Positions 52,460-60,694 of a stretch of 64,000 nucleotides of DNA are shown one piece after another; position 1 is the stretch's first letter; each line of letters starts with the position of its first letter. The notes below the pieces were generated by a model. That model was not told the DNA's origin. It saw only the letters and a program-made list of their open reading frames with translations, and did no database searches. Made by a program: the position numbers and the translations under genes. Origin of the DNA: Haliotispira sp965263485 (GTDB lineage Bacteria > Spirochaetota > Spirochaetia > SP-2023); assembly GCA_965263485.1 (NCBI GenBank), contig CBDHHO010000001.1, positions 248,001 through 312,000 on the forward strand, read 5' to 3'.

Positions 52460-54735
52460 AACGGCAGCCGGGGCAGAGATGGCTTTACGGGCAAAGACGG
52501 AGGCAGAATTTTCTCGGCTTCTTTGGCCAGAGCCTCTGCCGCTTTTTTGGCGACTACCTCCTTTTGCTTCTCCAGTTCTGCCTTGATGCGGGCTTCAATT
52601 CCGGAGCTGAATTTTTCCTGACTCAGAGCCGCTCTGTCCTGCGAATTCAAAATACCCAGATACTGCTGCAAATCAGCCAATTCTTTGCGCAGCGGCTCCA
52701 GTTCTACGCCAAATTGCTGGCGCAGCAGTTTTTCGGCCTCGCTGAGGGCCAGCTCCAAGGCGGCCTGTTGCAGACGCTGCAATTCGCGTTTCAAAATACT
52801 CTCAATGTTTGTTTGCAACTGCAAGTCGCTGATCGCGCCCGCCTCGTTGATGGTAAAACTGGCCTCCAGTTCCACGTCATTATTTTCCAGTACCGATACG
52901 ATGATACTTTGCGGCAAGTCCAGCGTGCTGTCGCGCTGCAACTCTGGCTGGTAAATACTGGCCTGCAAAATCCCGCGCACGGCTTGAATATTGCCGCTCT
53001 CTCCGGCTGTGGCCGCTTCCAGGCGCAACTTGCTGCGCATTAAAGCTTGGTAGGACTGAATATAGGGCATTTGCAGTTGCTCAAAGACCTCGGGAGGTAA
53101 AGCAAAATGCTGTTTGCGCAGTTCAAATTGGACAAAGCTCTGCCGCAAACCAGGGCAGATATCCTGATCCTGTAGCAGGGGTCGGCAATTGGCGACCGGG
53201 CGCGCCCGGCTGCGATTTTCCAGCAGGAAACGCACTTCCGTTTCGACACCGCCATCGGCTCCCAGATACTGGCCTTGAATGGGATAGCCCATCACATCGG
53301 CGTCGTCCGCAATGTCCCTCACGTCAAAGCGCAGGTAGGGTTGCTGCTGCTCATCCCCGAGGGAGAAAAAAATCCGCCGGATTACAAACTTGGGATAGGC
53401 GGTACTGGGGAAATAATAATTCCGTCCTTGACGATTGCGGTCTGCCTGGACTGCGGCCTGCTTCAGCCCATCTTCTTCGCCACTGTTTTTTTGTCGTAAT
53501 TGCCGATAACGCTGCAAAATCTGCATTGCACGGCCATTCAGCAGACCAATACCGGCCAGTTTGTTGTGCAGATACTGTTGCAGATAGCTGCCGAACGGTG
53601 AACCAAGCAGCTCGCCACTGGCAATCTGGCCTTTGAATTTGGCCAGATCCTGTTCAAAATTCCGAACAATAGTATCCAGTGCACCAGTGATCGTGCGGAT
53701 CTGTTGCTCCAGGGCCCTCAGATCCCGGTCAATGGCTCCGACCAGCTTCTCCACTTTGGGAGCCAGAGCCTGCCCCTGCTGTAACAGGCGAGGAGCGTTT
53801 TCTACGGTAATAGAGTTGAGGTCAATGGCCTGTATCTCCCGGACCAGTCCTTCGATTTGATTTTTGTGTTGTTCCAGTTTGCCGGGCCAGTTTTCTGCTT
53901 CGGAAATCTGCTGCTCTAGCTCGCTGGCGGCCTGAATACTGGGAAACTGCCCTTCGGCCCGTTTTAGTAGACTCTCGGGGGATAGTCCGGCACTTCCCAG
54001 CTCGTCTGACAGCTTGGCAGCCACGGCGGCCAAATTGAGCCCCGTTGAGCCATCGGCTTGGTTCCGGGAAGGCCGGGTGCGCACGGCGACCGTTTGGCGC
54101 TGGGTGTTCCAGCGCAGATGCTCGCCCCGGATTTCGTTAATTACCACTTTACGCGAGAATAGCTGCCACAGCGAGATGTCAAGCTGGGTCGGTCCGAGTT
54201 CAATCAGGTTCAAACGCAGGTCGTTCGGATTGGCTACTGCCAGTCGGGCAAAGCCAATCTGTCCGCGCCAGCTCAGGTAGGCCTGGTCGCATTCGACGCT
54301 GGCCCCGGTGAGCGAGCTGATACCTTTTTCGATTCCCCATTCAACTAGGCGATTCTTAAAGAAAATATTAAACAAAACCAAGGCCGCTATCAGAATGGTG
54401 AAGCCCGCAAGTTTGATGGCTTTTACACTTTTTTTATTGCGTTTGATCCGCTTGAGCAGCTTTTTTAGCTGTTTTATTTCTCTCTTGCTCAAGGGATCGC
54501 GCAGCGTCAGCGCCCCGGAGCCGGACTCGGATTGGCCTTGTGTCGGTTCTGTGAGCAGAGCACGCAGGGCATCGGGCTCTCTGGTGCCATGCAGGAAGCG
54601 CAGATAGTATTTTTGCAGTTGGGCCTCATTGAGACCCGACCGCAGGCCTTTTAGCTTCCCGGCGCCCTTGGGCACCTTCTTGGGATCTCTCTCGGGCATC
54701 AGTTTGTCGGATTTCTCTTGTTTGGGAGAACGCAT
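52456..54735 (-). CDS. TIGR03545 family protein
   Basis: 759 residues. One membrane helix near residue 105 ('AIKLAGFTILIAALVLFNIFF') followed by a large exported domain. It begins 'VEWGIEKGISSLTGASVECDQAYLSWRGQIGFARLAVANPNDLRLNLIELGPTQLDISLWQLFSRKVVINEIRGEHLRWN', an AsmA-like opening, then coiled-coil and beta segments, and ends in a Lys/Glu/Ala-rich tail. Proteins of this kind pair with TIGR03546 in spirochaetes and some proteobacteria; function unknown. The partner gene is directly upstream (29 bases). The stop lies at a TIR scar. Confidence 0.8.
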   Translation of the reverse strand: MRSPKQEKSDKLMPERDPKKVPKGAGKLKGLRSGLNEAQLQKYYLRFLHGTREPDALRALLTEPTQGQSESGSGALTLRDPLSKREIKQLKKLLKRIKRNKKSVKAIKLAGFTILIAALVLFNIFFKNRLVEWGIEKGISSLTGASVECDQAYLSWRGQIGFARLAVANPNDLRLNLIELGPTQLDISLWQLFSRKVVINEIRGEHLRWNTQRQTVAVRTRPSRNQADGSTGLNLAAVAAKLSDELGSAGLSPESLLKRAEGQFPSIQAASELEQQISEAENWPGKLEQHKNQIEGLVREIQAIDLNSITVENAPRLLQQGQALAPKVEKLVGAIDRDLRALEQQIRTITGALDTIVRNFEQDLAKFKGQIASGELLGSPFGSYLQQYLHNKLAGIGLLNGRAMQILQRYRQLRQKNSGEEDGLKQAAVQADRNRQGRNYYFPSTAYPKFVIRRIFFSLGDEQQQPYLRFDVRDIADDADVMGYPIQGQYLGADGGVETEVRFLLENRSRARPVANCRPLLQDQDICPGLRQSFVQFELRKQHFALPPEVFEQLQMPYIQSYQALMRSKLRLEAATAGESGNIQAVRGILQASIYQPELQRDSTLDLPQSIIVSVLENNDVELEASFTINEAGAISDLQLQTNIESILKRELQRLQQAALELALSEAEKLLRQQFGVELEPLRKELADLQQYLGILNSQDRAALSQEKFSSGIEARIKAELEKQKEVVAKKAAEALAKEAEKILPPSLPVKPSLPRLPF

Positions 54736-54763
54736 GATAGATTTATAGGCCCCCTTATATACT

Positions 54764-55297
54764 TCAGCTTACAATTGCCAGAATTTCTTTCGCTTTATGA
54801 TACTTCCCGACCAAGGAATGGACCAAGGGAATCTTCCCCAAACTTTGTACCAGCCGGGAGCGCAGGAAGCGATCGCGCAGTTGTTTGCGGTAGACTCTAA
54901 CCAGAAAGTAGCCCAACACGCCAACGGGCACCGATAGCAGCGGACCCAGCACGAATGCTCCCATAACCACGCTGTTATTAAACTTCGTCCAAGGTAGCAG
55001 TGGAGTGTTGGTCAACAGTGTAAAGAAGCCGTGCAGGCTGTCCAGCCCCAACACCAGCCAGCCGACTTGATCCAGCAGCGGTGTAAACGGGGCGACCAGC
55101 AGTTTGAGCAGCAGGGCTGCCAACAGTACCACGCCCTGATGGATGCGAAAAAAACCGCTCCCAATCAACAACAGTGGCCAGAGCAAATTGTTCATCGGCA
55201 GCAGGGCCAACCAAAAACCGTAGGCTAGCCCCACAGCGATTTCTGATGCCTTGCCGTTGCTGTTGAGTGCCGCAAAAAATTTCAGTATTCCAAACAT
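54764..55297 (-). CDS. TIGR03546 family membrane protein
   Basis: 177 residues with three or four hydrophobic segments ('GLAYGFWLALLPMNNLLWPLLLIGSGFF', 'LLAALLLKLLVAPFTPLLDQVGWLVLGLDSL', 'VMGAFVLGPLLSVPVGVLGYFLVRVY'), similar to DUF2062-type proteins. The N-terminal 'KFFAALNSNGKASEIAVGLAYGFWLALLPMNNLLW' is the family signature. Translated before and probably working with the TIGR03545 protein. Confidence 0.8.
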   Translation of the reverse strand: MFGILKFFAALNSNGKASEIAVGLAYGFWLALLPMNNLLWPLLLIGSGFFRIHQGVVLLAALLLKLLVAPFTPLLDQVGWLVLGLDSLHGFFTLLTNTPLLPWTKFNNSVVMGAFVLGPLLSVPVGVLGYFLVRVYRKQLRDRFLRSRLVQSLGKIPLVHSLVGKYHKAKEILAIVS

Positions 55298-55335
55298 GTT
55301 GTACTACACCTCAAATCGGACTGTTTTCCCTTCTC

Positions 55336-55438
55336 TTAAGGGCGCCTCTAAAAATTCCTATTTCGATGTGGATTGCCGGGCGAAGCAGGGCAATAGCACA
55401 ATCCTCGCGAAGAGATACCATTTTTAAAGGTGCCCTTA
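55336..55438. repeat. 103-bp TIR element, copy 8, ending in the livF stop
   Basis: TTAAGGGCGCCTCTAAAAATTCC at the left, CCATTTTTAAAGGTGCCCTTAA at the right, with the GCGAAGAGATACC part of the longer copies inside. Both outer edges read TTAA. The complement of the right edge TTAA supplies the TAA stop of livF. Confidence 0.8.
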
Positions 55439-56182
55439 ATCCACTCCCAGATAGGCCTTCCGCACCACATCGTGGCCAAGCAGTTCGGACGCCGGGCCGG
55501 AGAGGATGATATTGCCGGTTTCCAGTACATAGCCTCGGTGGGCAATGTTCAGAGCCTGATAAGCATTTTGCTCGACCAGCAGCACCGTGGTCCGGTTCTC
55601 ACGGTTGAGCTTTTGGATGATCTCAAAAATGTTCCGAATAATCAGGGGTGCCAGCCCCAAAGACGGTTCATCAAGCAATAGTAGAGAAGGGCGGGCCATC
55701 AACGCGCGGGAAATCGCCAGCATCTGCTGCTCTCCGCCGGAGAGCGTGCCCGCCAGTTGATTGCGCCGCTCGCCCAAAATCGGAAACAATAAGTATACAT
55801 AATCGATGTCCTGACGCAACTGCGGCTTATCACGGCGCAGAAAGGCACCCAAGGACAAATTCTCCCGCACGCTCAGACCGGGGAATATCCTGCGCCCTTC
55901 GGGAACCTGTGAGACTCCCAGCCGCACGATCGCTTCGGGAGGCAGCCGGTCTATGGCCTGACCGCGAAACAAAATCGTACCCGCAGCGGCGGGCACGATG
56001 CCACAGATGCACATCAGAATGGTCGATTTGCCCGCCCCGTTGGCACCGATAATCGTAACGATCTCGCCTTCATTGACGTGCAGGTCGATGGAACGTACCG
56101 CCTCAATGATTCCGTAGCAGGCCCGTACCTGAGAGAGCTGCAGAATGAGAGAGCCTGTAGTTGGCTGTTCTGCGTTATGCAT
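55436..56182 (-). CDS. livF: Branched-chain amino acid ABC transporter ATP-binding protein LivF
   Basis: About 248 residues; ATG 56182 overlaps the livG stop by 8 bases. 'EIVTIIGANGAGKSTILMCICG' (Walker A), 'LSGGEQQMLAISRALMARPSLLLLDEPSLGLAPLI' (signature and Walker B) and 'VLLVEQNAYQALNIAHRGYVLETG' are the LivF hallmarks. The stop codon sits at the edge of a TIR element. Confidence 0.94.
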   Translation of the reverse strand: MHNAEQPTTGSLILQLSQVRACYGIIEAVRSIDLHVNEGEIVTIIGANGAGKSTILMCICGIVPAAAGTILFRGQAIDRLPPEAIVRLGVSQVPEGRRIFPGLSVRENLSLGAFLRRDKPQLRQDIDYVYLLFPILGERRNQLAGTLSGGEQQMLAISRALMARPSLLLLDEPSLGLAPLIIRNIFEIIQKLNRENRTTVLLVEQNAYQALNIAHRGYVLETGNIILSGPASELLGHDVVRKAYLGVD

Positions 56183-56990
56183 CCTGTTTCCCAAGGTAGG
56201 CCTCAATCGTGCGGGGATTGTTGCGCACTTCATCGGGCGTGCCCGAAGCAATCAGTTTGCCATAGTCCAACACGTAAACCTTGTCGGACAGGTTCATCAC
56301 AAAGTGCATATCGTGCTCAATCAGGAACACGGTAAATGAGTATTTTTCCTTTAGGGTGCGGAGCAATTCCATCAGGCTGCGTGTTTCCTGAGGATTCATG
56401 CCGGCTGCCGGCTCATCCAGCAGCAGCAAGCGGGGGCGCGAGGCCAGGGCCCGCGCTATTTCCAGGCGCTTTTGCATGCCGTAGGGCAGGTTTGCCGCAA
56501 CTTCATTGGCCAGCTCGTCCAAGCCCAGGTCGCACAGCACGGCGTGGCACTCTTCGATTGACCGACGCTCACCCTGAATGAACCTGCGTGTCCGGCAAAC
56601 CACATCGAGAGCGGAGTAGGACGTTTTGCTGTGAGCACCGATGAGCAGGTTTTCCAGCACCGTCATCTGGCTGAACAGGCGAATATTTTGAAAGGTGCGC
56701 ACCACGCCCAATTGAACAACCTTGTGATTGGGGTAACGAAGCAGATTGTACTCCTGTCCGCCATCATCTTGGCCATGGCCCCTGCTCTCGCTATTGCCCG
56801 GGTCGCTGCGGTACTGCGCCGAGCCACTGCCGGGGCGGTAGACTCCGGTCAGACAGTTGAAAAAGGTGGTTTTACCCGCTCCGTTAGGCCCGATCAGAGC
56901 CGTGATCGAACCGCGTTCCACTGAAAGCGAAACCGAATCCAGAGCGCTCAGGCCACCAAACCTGATGCTCAGATCGCGTACCATCAGCAT
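56175..56990 (-). CDS. livG: Branched-chain amino acid ABC transporter ATP-binding protein LivG
   Basis: 271 residues. Walker A 'ALIGPNGAGKTTFFNCLTG', 'RTFQNIRLFSQMTVLENLLIGAHSK', signature near 'LPYGMQKRLEIARALASRPRLLLLDEPAAGMNPQET' and 'FLIEHDMHFVMNLSDKVYVLDYGKLIASGTPDEVRNNPRTIEAYLG', typical LivG. A Gly/Ser/Asp-rich insert of about 20 residues after the Walker A strand is unusual. Overlaps livM by 7 bases. Confidence 0.94.
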   Translation of the reverse strand: MLMVRDLSIRFGGLSALDSVSLSVERGSITALIGPNGAGKTTFFNCLTGVYRPGSGSAQYRSDPGNSESRGHGQDDGGQEYNLLRYPNHKVVQLGVVRTFQNIRLFSQMTVLENLLIGAHSKTSYSALDVVCRTRRFIQGERRSIEECHAVLCDLGLDELANEVAANLPYGMQKRLEIARALASRPRLLLLDEPAAGMNPQETRSLMELLRTLKEKYSFTVFLIEHDMHFVMNLSDKVYVLDYGKLIASGTPDEVRNNPRTIEAYLGKQDA

Positions 56991-58324
56991 GACCGGGGGC
57001 CGTCCTGTCCGGTCATGCCGGGTTTACGGAGCTTGCTGTCCAAGCCATCCGAATCGAGCAAAAATTCTGTGCGCACTTTGGGAATGATCCCGGTGGGGCG
57101 GAAGAGCATCATAAACACCAGAATTGCACCAAAGATCAGCATGCGGTACTGAGAAAAAAAGCGCAGGTATTCAGGCAGCATGATCAGCACTACAGCTCCC
57201 AGCACGGCACCGGAAATTGACCCCAGTCCGCCCAGGACCACCACACACAGAGCCGTTACCGAAACCAGAATGGCGAAGCTGTTGGGGTCGATAAATGAAG
57301 TGTTGGCGGCAAACAGCACTCCGGCCAGACCGCCCAGCAGACCGCCGAGGGCAAAAACCCCCAGCCGCACCAGGCTGGTATTTACGCCCATGGCCGCACT
57401 GGCAATTTCATCTTCGCGCAGAGATTCCCACGAGCGCCCTAGGCGTGAGTGTTCCAAACGCCGGATCAGCAGTATCGCCAGCACCACCAAGGCTAGGGAG
57501 ACGAAGTAGAGCACCTTGCTCTGCCCGAAGAAGGACAGCTCCATTCCCCAGAGTCCGGGCTTGGCAATGCCGGAAATGCCGCGCGGCCCACCGGTGAAAT
57601 TGAGGTTGGTCATTACAATACGAAAGATTTCGCTCAGGCCCAGTGTGACAATGGCCAGGTAGTCGCCACGCAGGCGCAGTGTCACCAAGGCAAAGATGAA
57701 TCCTGCTGCCACTCCGCTCAGAGCCCCGGCCAGCAGGCCGGGGTAAAAGCCGATTCCGAGACGGGTATTCAGCAGTGCGTAGGTATAGGCCCCCACGCCT
57801 AGGAAAAAAGCCTGGCCCAGACAGAGCATGCCGGCCAGGCCGACAATTACATTCAGCCCCAAGGCAAAGATGATGTAGATGAACACCAGCGTCATGACTT
57901 TGGTGTGGTAGATCTGCACCACCAAAGGGAAGATCAACAACAGCAGCAGCAGAGCGCAGAGACCCGTGCGGAAAAATGAGGAGTGCAGGAAGCGATGAAT
58001 GCGCTTTTCCGTTTCACCAATACCAGTGAGATTTTGGCCAGTGAGATTTTGCTGGCGGCGCGCGAGCAGATACTGATAGAGTATCAACACCAGAAAGCCG
58101 ACCACAAAGACCAGCGGCAGGTTTTGCCAGCGCATCTCCAGCTCGTCGGAGGCTTTGGATATTCGGGGCACCACGAAAACTGCGGCCAGCAGCGTCAGCA
58201 GCACGGTAGTCTTGAAAATTTTGCCAAGTGCTGCACGGCTGGCTACAGCTTTCCAAGTGTCGGCTTGGGTCCCGGCAGGCGAAGGATTCCGGGAGCCTCG
58301 CAGATCCGGGGACGGAGTTGCCAT
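56984..58324 (-). CDS. livM: Branched-chain amino acid ABC transporter permease LivM
   Basis: 446 residues, about ten helices. The family region 'IYIIFALGLNVIVGLAGMLCLGQAFFLGVGAYTYALL' and 'RGDYLAIVTLGLSEIFRIVMTNLNFTGGPRGISGI' and the EAA-like 'SWESLREDEIASAAMGVNTSLVRLGVFALGGLLGGLAGVLFA' are clear. An N-terminal extension of about 90 residues carries two extra hydrophobic stretches. Ends 'DGPRSC' in overlap with livG. Confidence 0.92.
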   Translation of the reverse strand: MATPSPDLRGSRNPSPAGTQADTWKAVASRAALGKIFKTTVLLTLLAAVFVVPRISKASDELEMRWQNLPLVFVVGFLVLILYQYLLARRQQNLTGQNLTGIGETEKRIHRFLHSSFFRTGLCALLLLLLIFPLVVQIYHTKVMTLVFIYIIFALGLNVIVGLAGMLCLGQAFFLGVGAYTYALLNTRLGIGFYPGLLAGALSGVAAGFIFALVTLRLRGDYLAIVTLGLSEIFRIVMTNLNFTGGPRGISGIAKPGLWGMELSFFGQSKVLYFVSLALVVLAILLIRRLEHSRLGRSWESLREDEIASAAMGVNTSLVRLGVFALGGLLGGLAGVLFAANTSFIDPNSFAILVSVTALCVVVLGGLGSISGAVLGAVVLIMLPEYLRFFSQYRMLIFGAILVFMMLFRPTGIIPKVRTEFLLDSDGLDSKLRKPGMTGQDGPRSC

Positions 58325-58326
58325 GG

Positions 58327-59220
58327 CTATACTTTTTCTTTCTGGCCCCGACCGAGAATTCCGGCGGGACGCAGAGTTAAGAAAATAATCAAAAACGCAA
58401 AGGCAAAGACGTTTTCGTAGTCACTGGAAATGTATGCGGCACCAAAACTTTCGACCAGTCCGAGGATAATGCTGCCCAGTACTGCTCCGGTAATACTGCC
58501 GATGCCGCCCAGCACGGCGGCGACAAAGGCCTTGATGCCGACCAGAAAGCCGATGTAAAAATTGATCTGACCAACGTAAGAGCCGATCAAAAAGCCGCCC
58601 AGAGCGGCGGCTCCGCCGCCAATGATAAAGGCCAGCGCAATGATCTGGTTGACATCAATACCCAGCAGCCGGGCCATCACCATGTCCTGTGAGGTGGCTC
58701 GCATTGCTTTGCCGATCCGGGTGTATTGAATCACCAGCGAAAACAGCAGCATGAAAATCAGTACGGTCGCCATGATGACGAATTGCTGGAAGTTGAGCAG
58801 GCCTCCGGCCAGCGGAATATCGGGCAGCAGGCTGGGGAATGGAATAAAATTAGCCGTTTGTACCAGTAGCACATAATTTTGCAAAAAGATTGACATACCG
58901 ATGGCACTGATCAGCACCGAAAGCCGCGGCGAACCGCGCAGCGGCTTGTAAGCAATGTCGCTCACCAGGTAAGAATAACCACAGGCGATCACTACGGACA
59001 GCAGCATCGCCGCAGCAATGCTCAGCGCGATGGGCAGGCCCACCGCGCTGCCAATCGAATACAGCAGCAGGGCCGAAAAGGCCCCGATCATGTAGATTTC
59101 GCCGTGGGCAAAGTTGATGAGCTGCACAATGCCATAGACCATGGTATAACCAAGGGCCAACAGTGCGTAGATACTGCCCTTGGTCAAACCACTGAAGACA
59201 ATACGCAGGAAGAAGTCCAT
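58327..59220 (-). CDS. livH: Branched-chain amino acid ABC transporter permease LivH
   Basis: About 297 residues from ATG 59220. 'GLTKGSIYALLALGYTMVYGIVQLINFAHGEIYMIGAF' at the N-terminus and 'IGKAMRATSQDMVMARLLGIDVNQIIALAFIIGGGAAALGG' in the loop are LivH signatures. Two bases from livM. Confidence 0.94.
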   Translation of the reverse strand: MDFFLRIVFSGLTKGSIYALLALGYTMVYGIVQLINFAHGEIYMIGAFSALLLYSIGSAVGLPIALSIAAAMLLSVVIACGYSYLVSDIAYKPLRGSPRLSVLISAIGMSIFLQNYVLLVQTANFIPFPSLLPDIPLAGGLLNFQQFVIMATVLIFMLLFSLVIQYTRIGKAMRATSQDMVMARLLGIDVNQIIALAFIIGGGAAALGGFLIGSYVGQINFYIGFLVGIKAFVAAVLGGIGSITGAVLGSIILGLVESFGAAYISSDYENVFAFAFLIIFLTLRPAGILGRGQKEKV

Positions 59221-59247
59221 GAACAAAATCAGAGCGAATCGGAACTT

Positions 59248-60369
59248 TTATTTGGCTTCTGTGTAGACCCCGTTCCTGACCTGATAGACAGCAAAACCAG
59301 CACCTATGGCGTCACCCTTCTGGTTGAACGAAATTTTGCCAATTGGTGTGTCAAAACTGTTGGAACTGTCTTGCAGATAGTCGCGCACCGCCTGAGGCGA
59401 GACTTTTCCCCCGCTCTTGGCCAGACTCTCAATGGCCTGCTTGAGAGCCAAGGCTGCCGAGTAGCCCTCATAGAAAAAGGCACCGGGCTCTTCCGAGTAA
59501 GCCTTGAGATGAGCATCCTTGGCGACTTGGTAGAGTTTGTTGCCAGAGTTGTCTTTGGGCCCGGTGGCATAGACATTCTCAGCCGCATCACCTGCCAGCT
59601 GGAGAAAGGAGTCATCCTTGATACCGTCACCCGAAATAAATGGAGCCGTAACACCGCGCCGTTTGAGTTGTATTACCAATTTGGAGGCTTCGGGGTGGTA
59701 ACCGCCAAAGACCACAGCATCGACATTTGCCGAAGCAATTTTATTGACAACTGTCGAATAGTCGGCCTCGCCCGGGGTAATACCATCAAACAGGGCAATT
59801 GTAATACCACGGTTTTCCAGACCTTTGCGGCTGTATTCAGCCAAACCCTTACCGTAATCGGCCTTGTCGTGGACAATGGCTACCGATTTGACACCGAGTT
59901 TGTCCACCAGGAAGGCGGCCTGGGTGTCGCCCTGGTCATCGTCCGGTGCGATGGTGCGGAAAAACAGGGATTGGTAATCGCCGCTTTTAGTCAGTGCCGG
60001 ATTGGTGGCAGAAGGAGAGATAACTCCGATACCGGTTTGCTTGTAGACTTCCAGAGCGGCCTGGGTTGCCCCCGAGCAGATATGTCCGACCACAAAAACC
60101 GCCTGTGAACTGATGATGTTGGCCGCAACATTGGCTGCGACACTGGGGTCGCACTGATCATCCAGGTAATTGATCTTGACGTTGGGACTATCCTTGAACA
60201 CCAGCTCTACGGCTCGGCGCGCTGGTATGCCGTAGGAAGCCAGGTCCCCGGAATACGGACCGGACACAGCCAGTTCTACAGAGTCTCCGGCCCCTCCCTT
60301 CGACAGGCTCATCAGCAGTACGGGCAGAGCCAGTGTGGCCAGAACCAACAAAATTATTCTCTTTTTCAT
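59248..60369 (-). CDS. livJ: Branched-chain amino acid ABC transporter substrate-binding protein LivJ
   Basis: About 373 residues from ATG 60369, which has a strong AAGGAGG ribosome binding site. Sec signal ('IILLVLATLALPVLLMSLS'), then the periplasmic binding-protein type I fold with 'YLDDQCDPSVAANVAANIISSQAVFVVGHICSGATQAALEVYKQTGIGVISPSATNPALT' and 'FYEGYSAALALKQAIESLAKSGGKVSPQAVRDYLQ'. First gene of the livJHMGF operon, the most strongly translated by its binding site. Confidence 0.94.
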   Translation of the reverse strand: MKKRIILLVLATLALPVLLMSLSKGGAGDSVELAVSGPYSGDLASYGIPARRAVELVFKDSPNVKINYLDDQCDPSVAANVAANIISSQAVFVVGHICSGATQAALEVYKQTGIGVISPSATNPALTKSGDYQSLFFRTIAPDDDQGDTQAAFLVDKLGVKSVAIVHDKADYGKGLAEYSRKGLENRGITIALFDGITPGEADYSTVVNKIASANVDAVVFGGYHPEASKLVIQLKRRGVTAPFISGDGIKDDSFLQLAGDAAENVYATGPKDNSGNKLYQVAKDAHLKAYSEEPGAFFYEGYSAALALKQAIESLAKSGGKVSPQAVRDYLQDSSNSFDTPIGKISFNQKGDAIGAGFAVYQVRNGVYTEAK

Positions 60370-60439
60370 AAAGAGCCTCCTTGATGAAATATAAAATAAA
60401 GTACGGGGAAATATCTGCCCGCAAGATAATAACCTCACG

Positions 60440-60468
60440 ATTGTAGAGATATGATAAGAGCACTTCAA
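60440..60468 (-). promoter_or_regulatory. Promoter of the livJHMGF operon
   Basis: TTGAAG, 17-base spacer, TACAAT on the minus strand, about 70 bases upstream of livJ. Confidence 0.7.
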
Positions 60469-60611
60469 GTAGAGTTTCCAAGAAGTATCAAGCCTTGATG
60501 ATCTAAAATTTTGAAGTGCGCAGCATGGGAGATAATGGGGGCGAACGGGGAAGGGCCCCCTTCAATGATTTTACGACTTGCATATATCAGTCTGGAAATA
60601 GTCTTGTCCCA

Positions 60612-60640
60612 TTGCCATCGCCTTTGAGGGGCATTACAAT
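60612..60640 (+). promoter_or_regulatory. Promoter of the outer-membrane-protein gene
   Basis: TTGCCA, 17-base spacer, TACAAT, ending 55 bases before ATG 60695. The gap between the two divergent promoters (about 60470-60610) shows only a weak GC-rich hairpin and no gene. Confidence 0.65.
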
Positions 60641-60694
60641 ACATTAGATTTTGGTCAGGAAGCGCCATGAAGACCCTACTGTGAAGATGAATCT

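Noticed and set aside
59104..60108. 334-codon plus-strand frame opposite livJ and the livH start
   Set aside because: Shadow of livJ; no ribosome binding site or family motif.
60470..60694. tRNA or other RNA gene in the livJ-OMP gap
   Set aside because: No cloverleaf or conserved tRNA motifs found here, nor in the other gaps I read.
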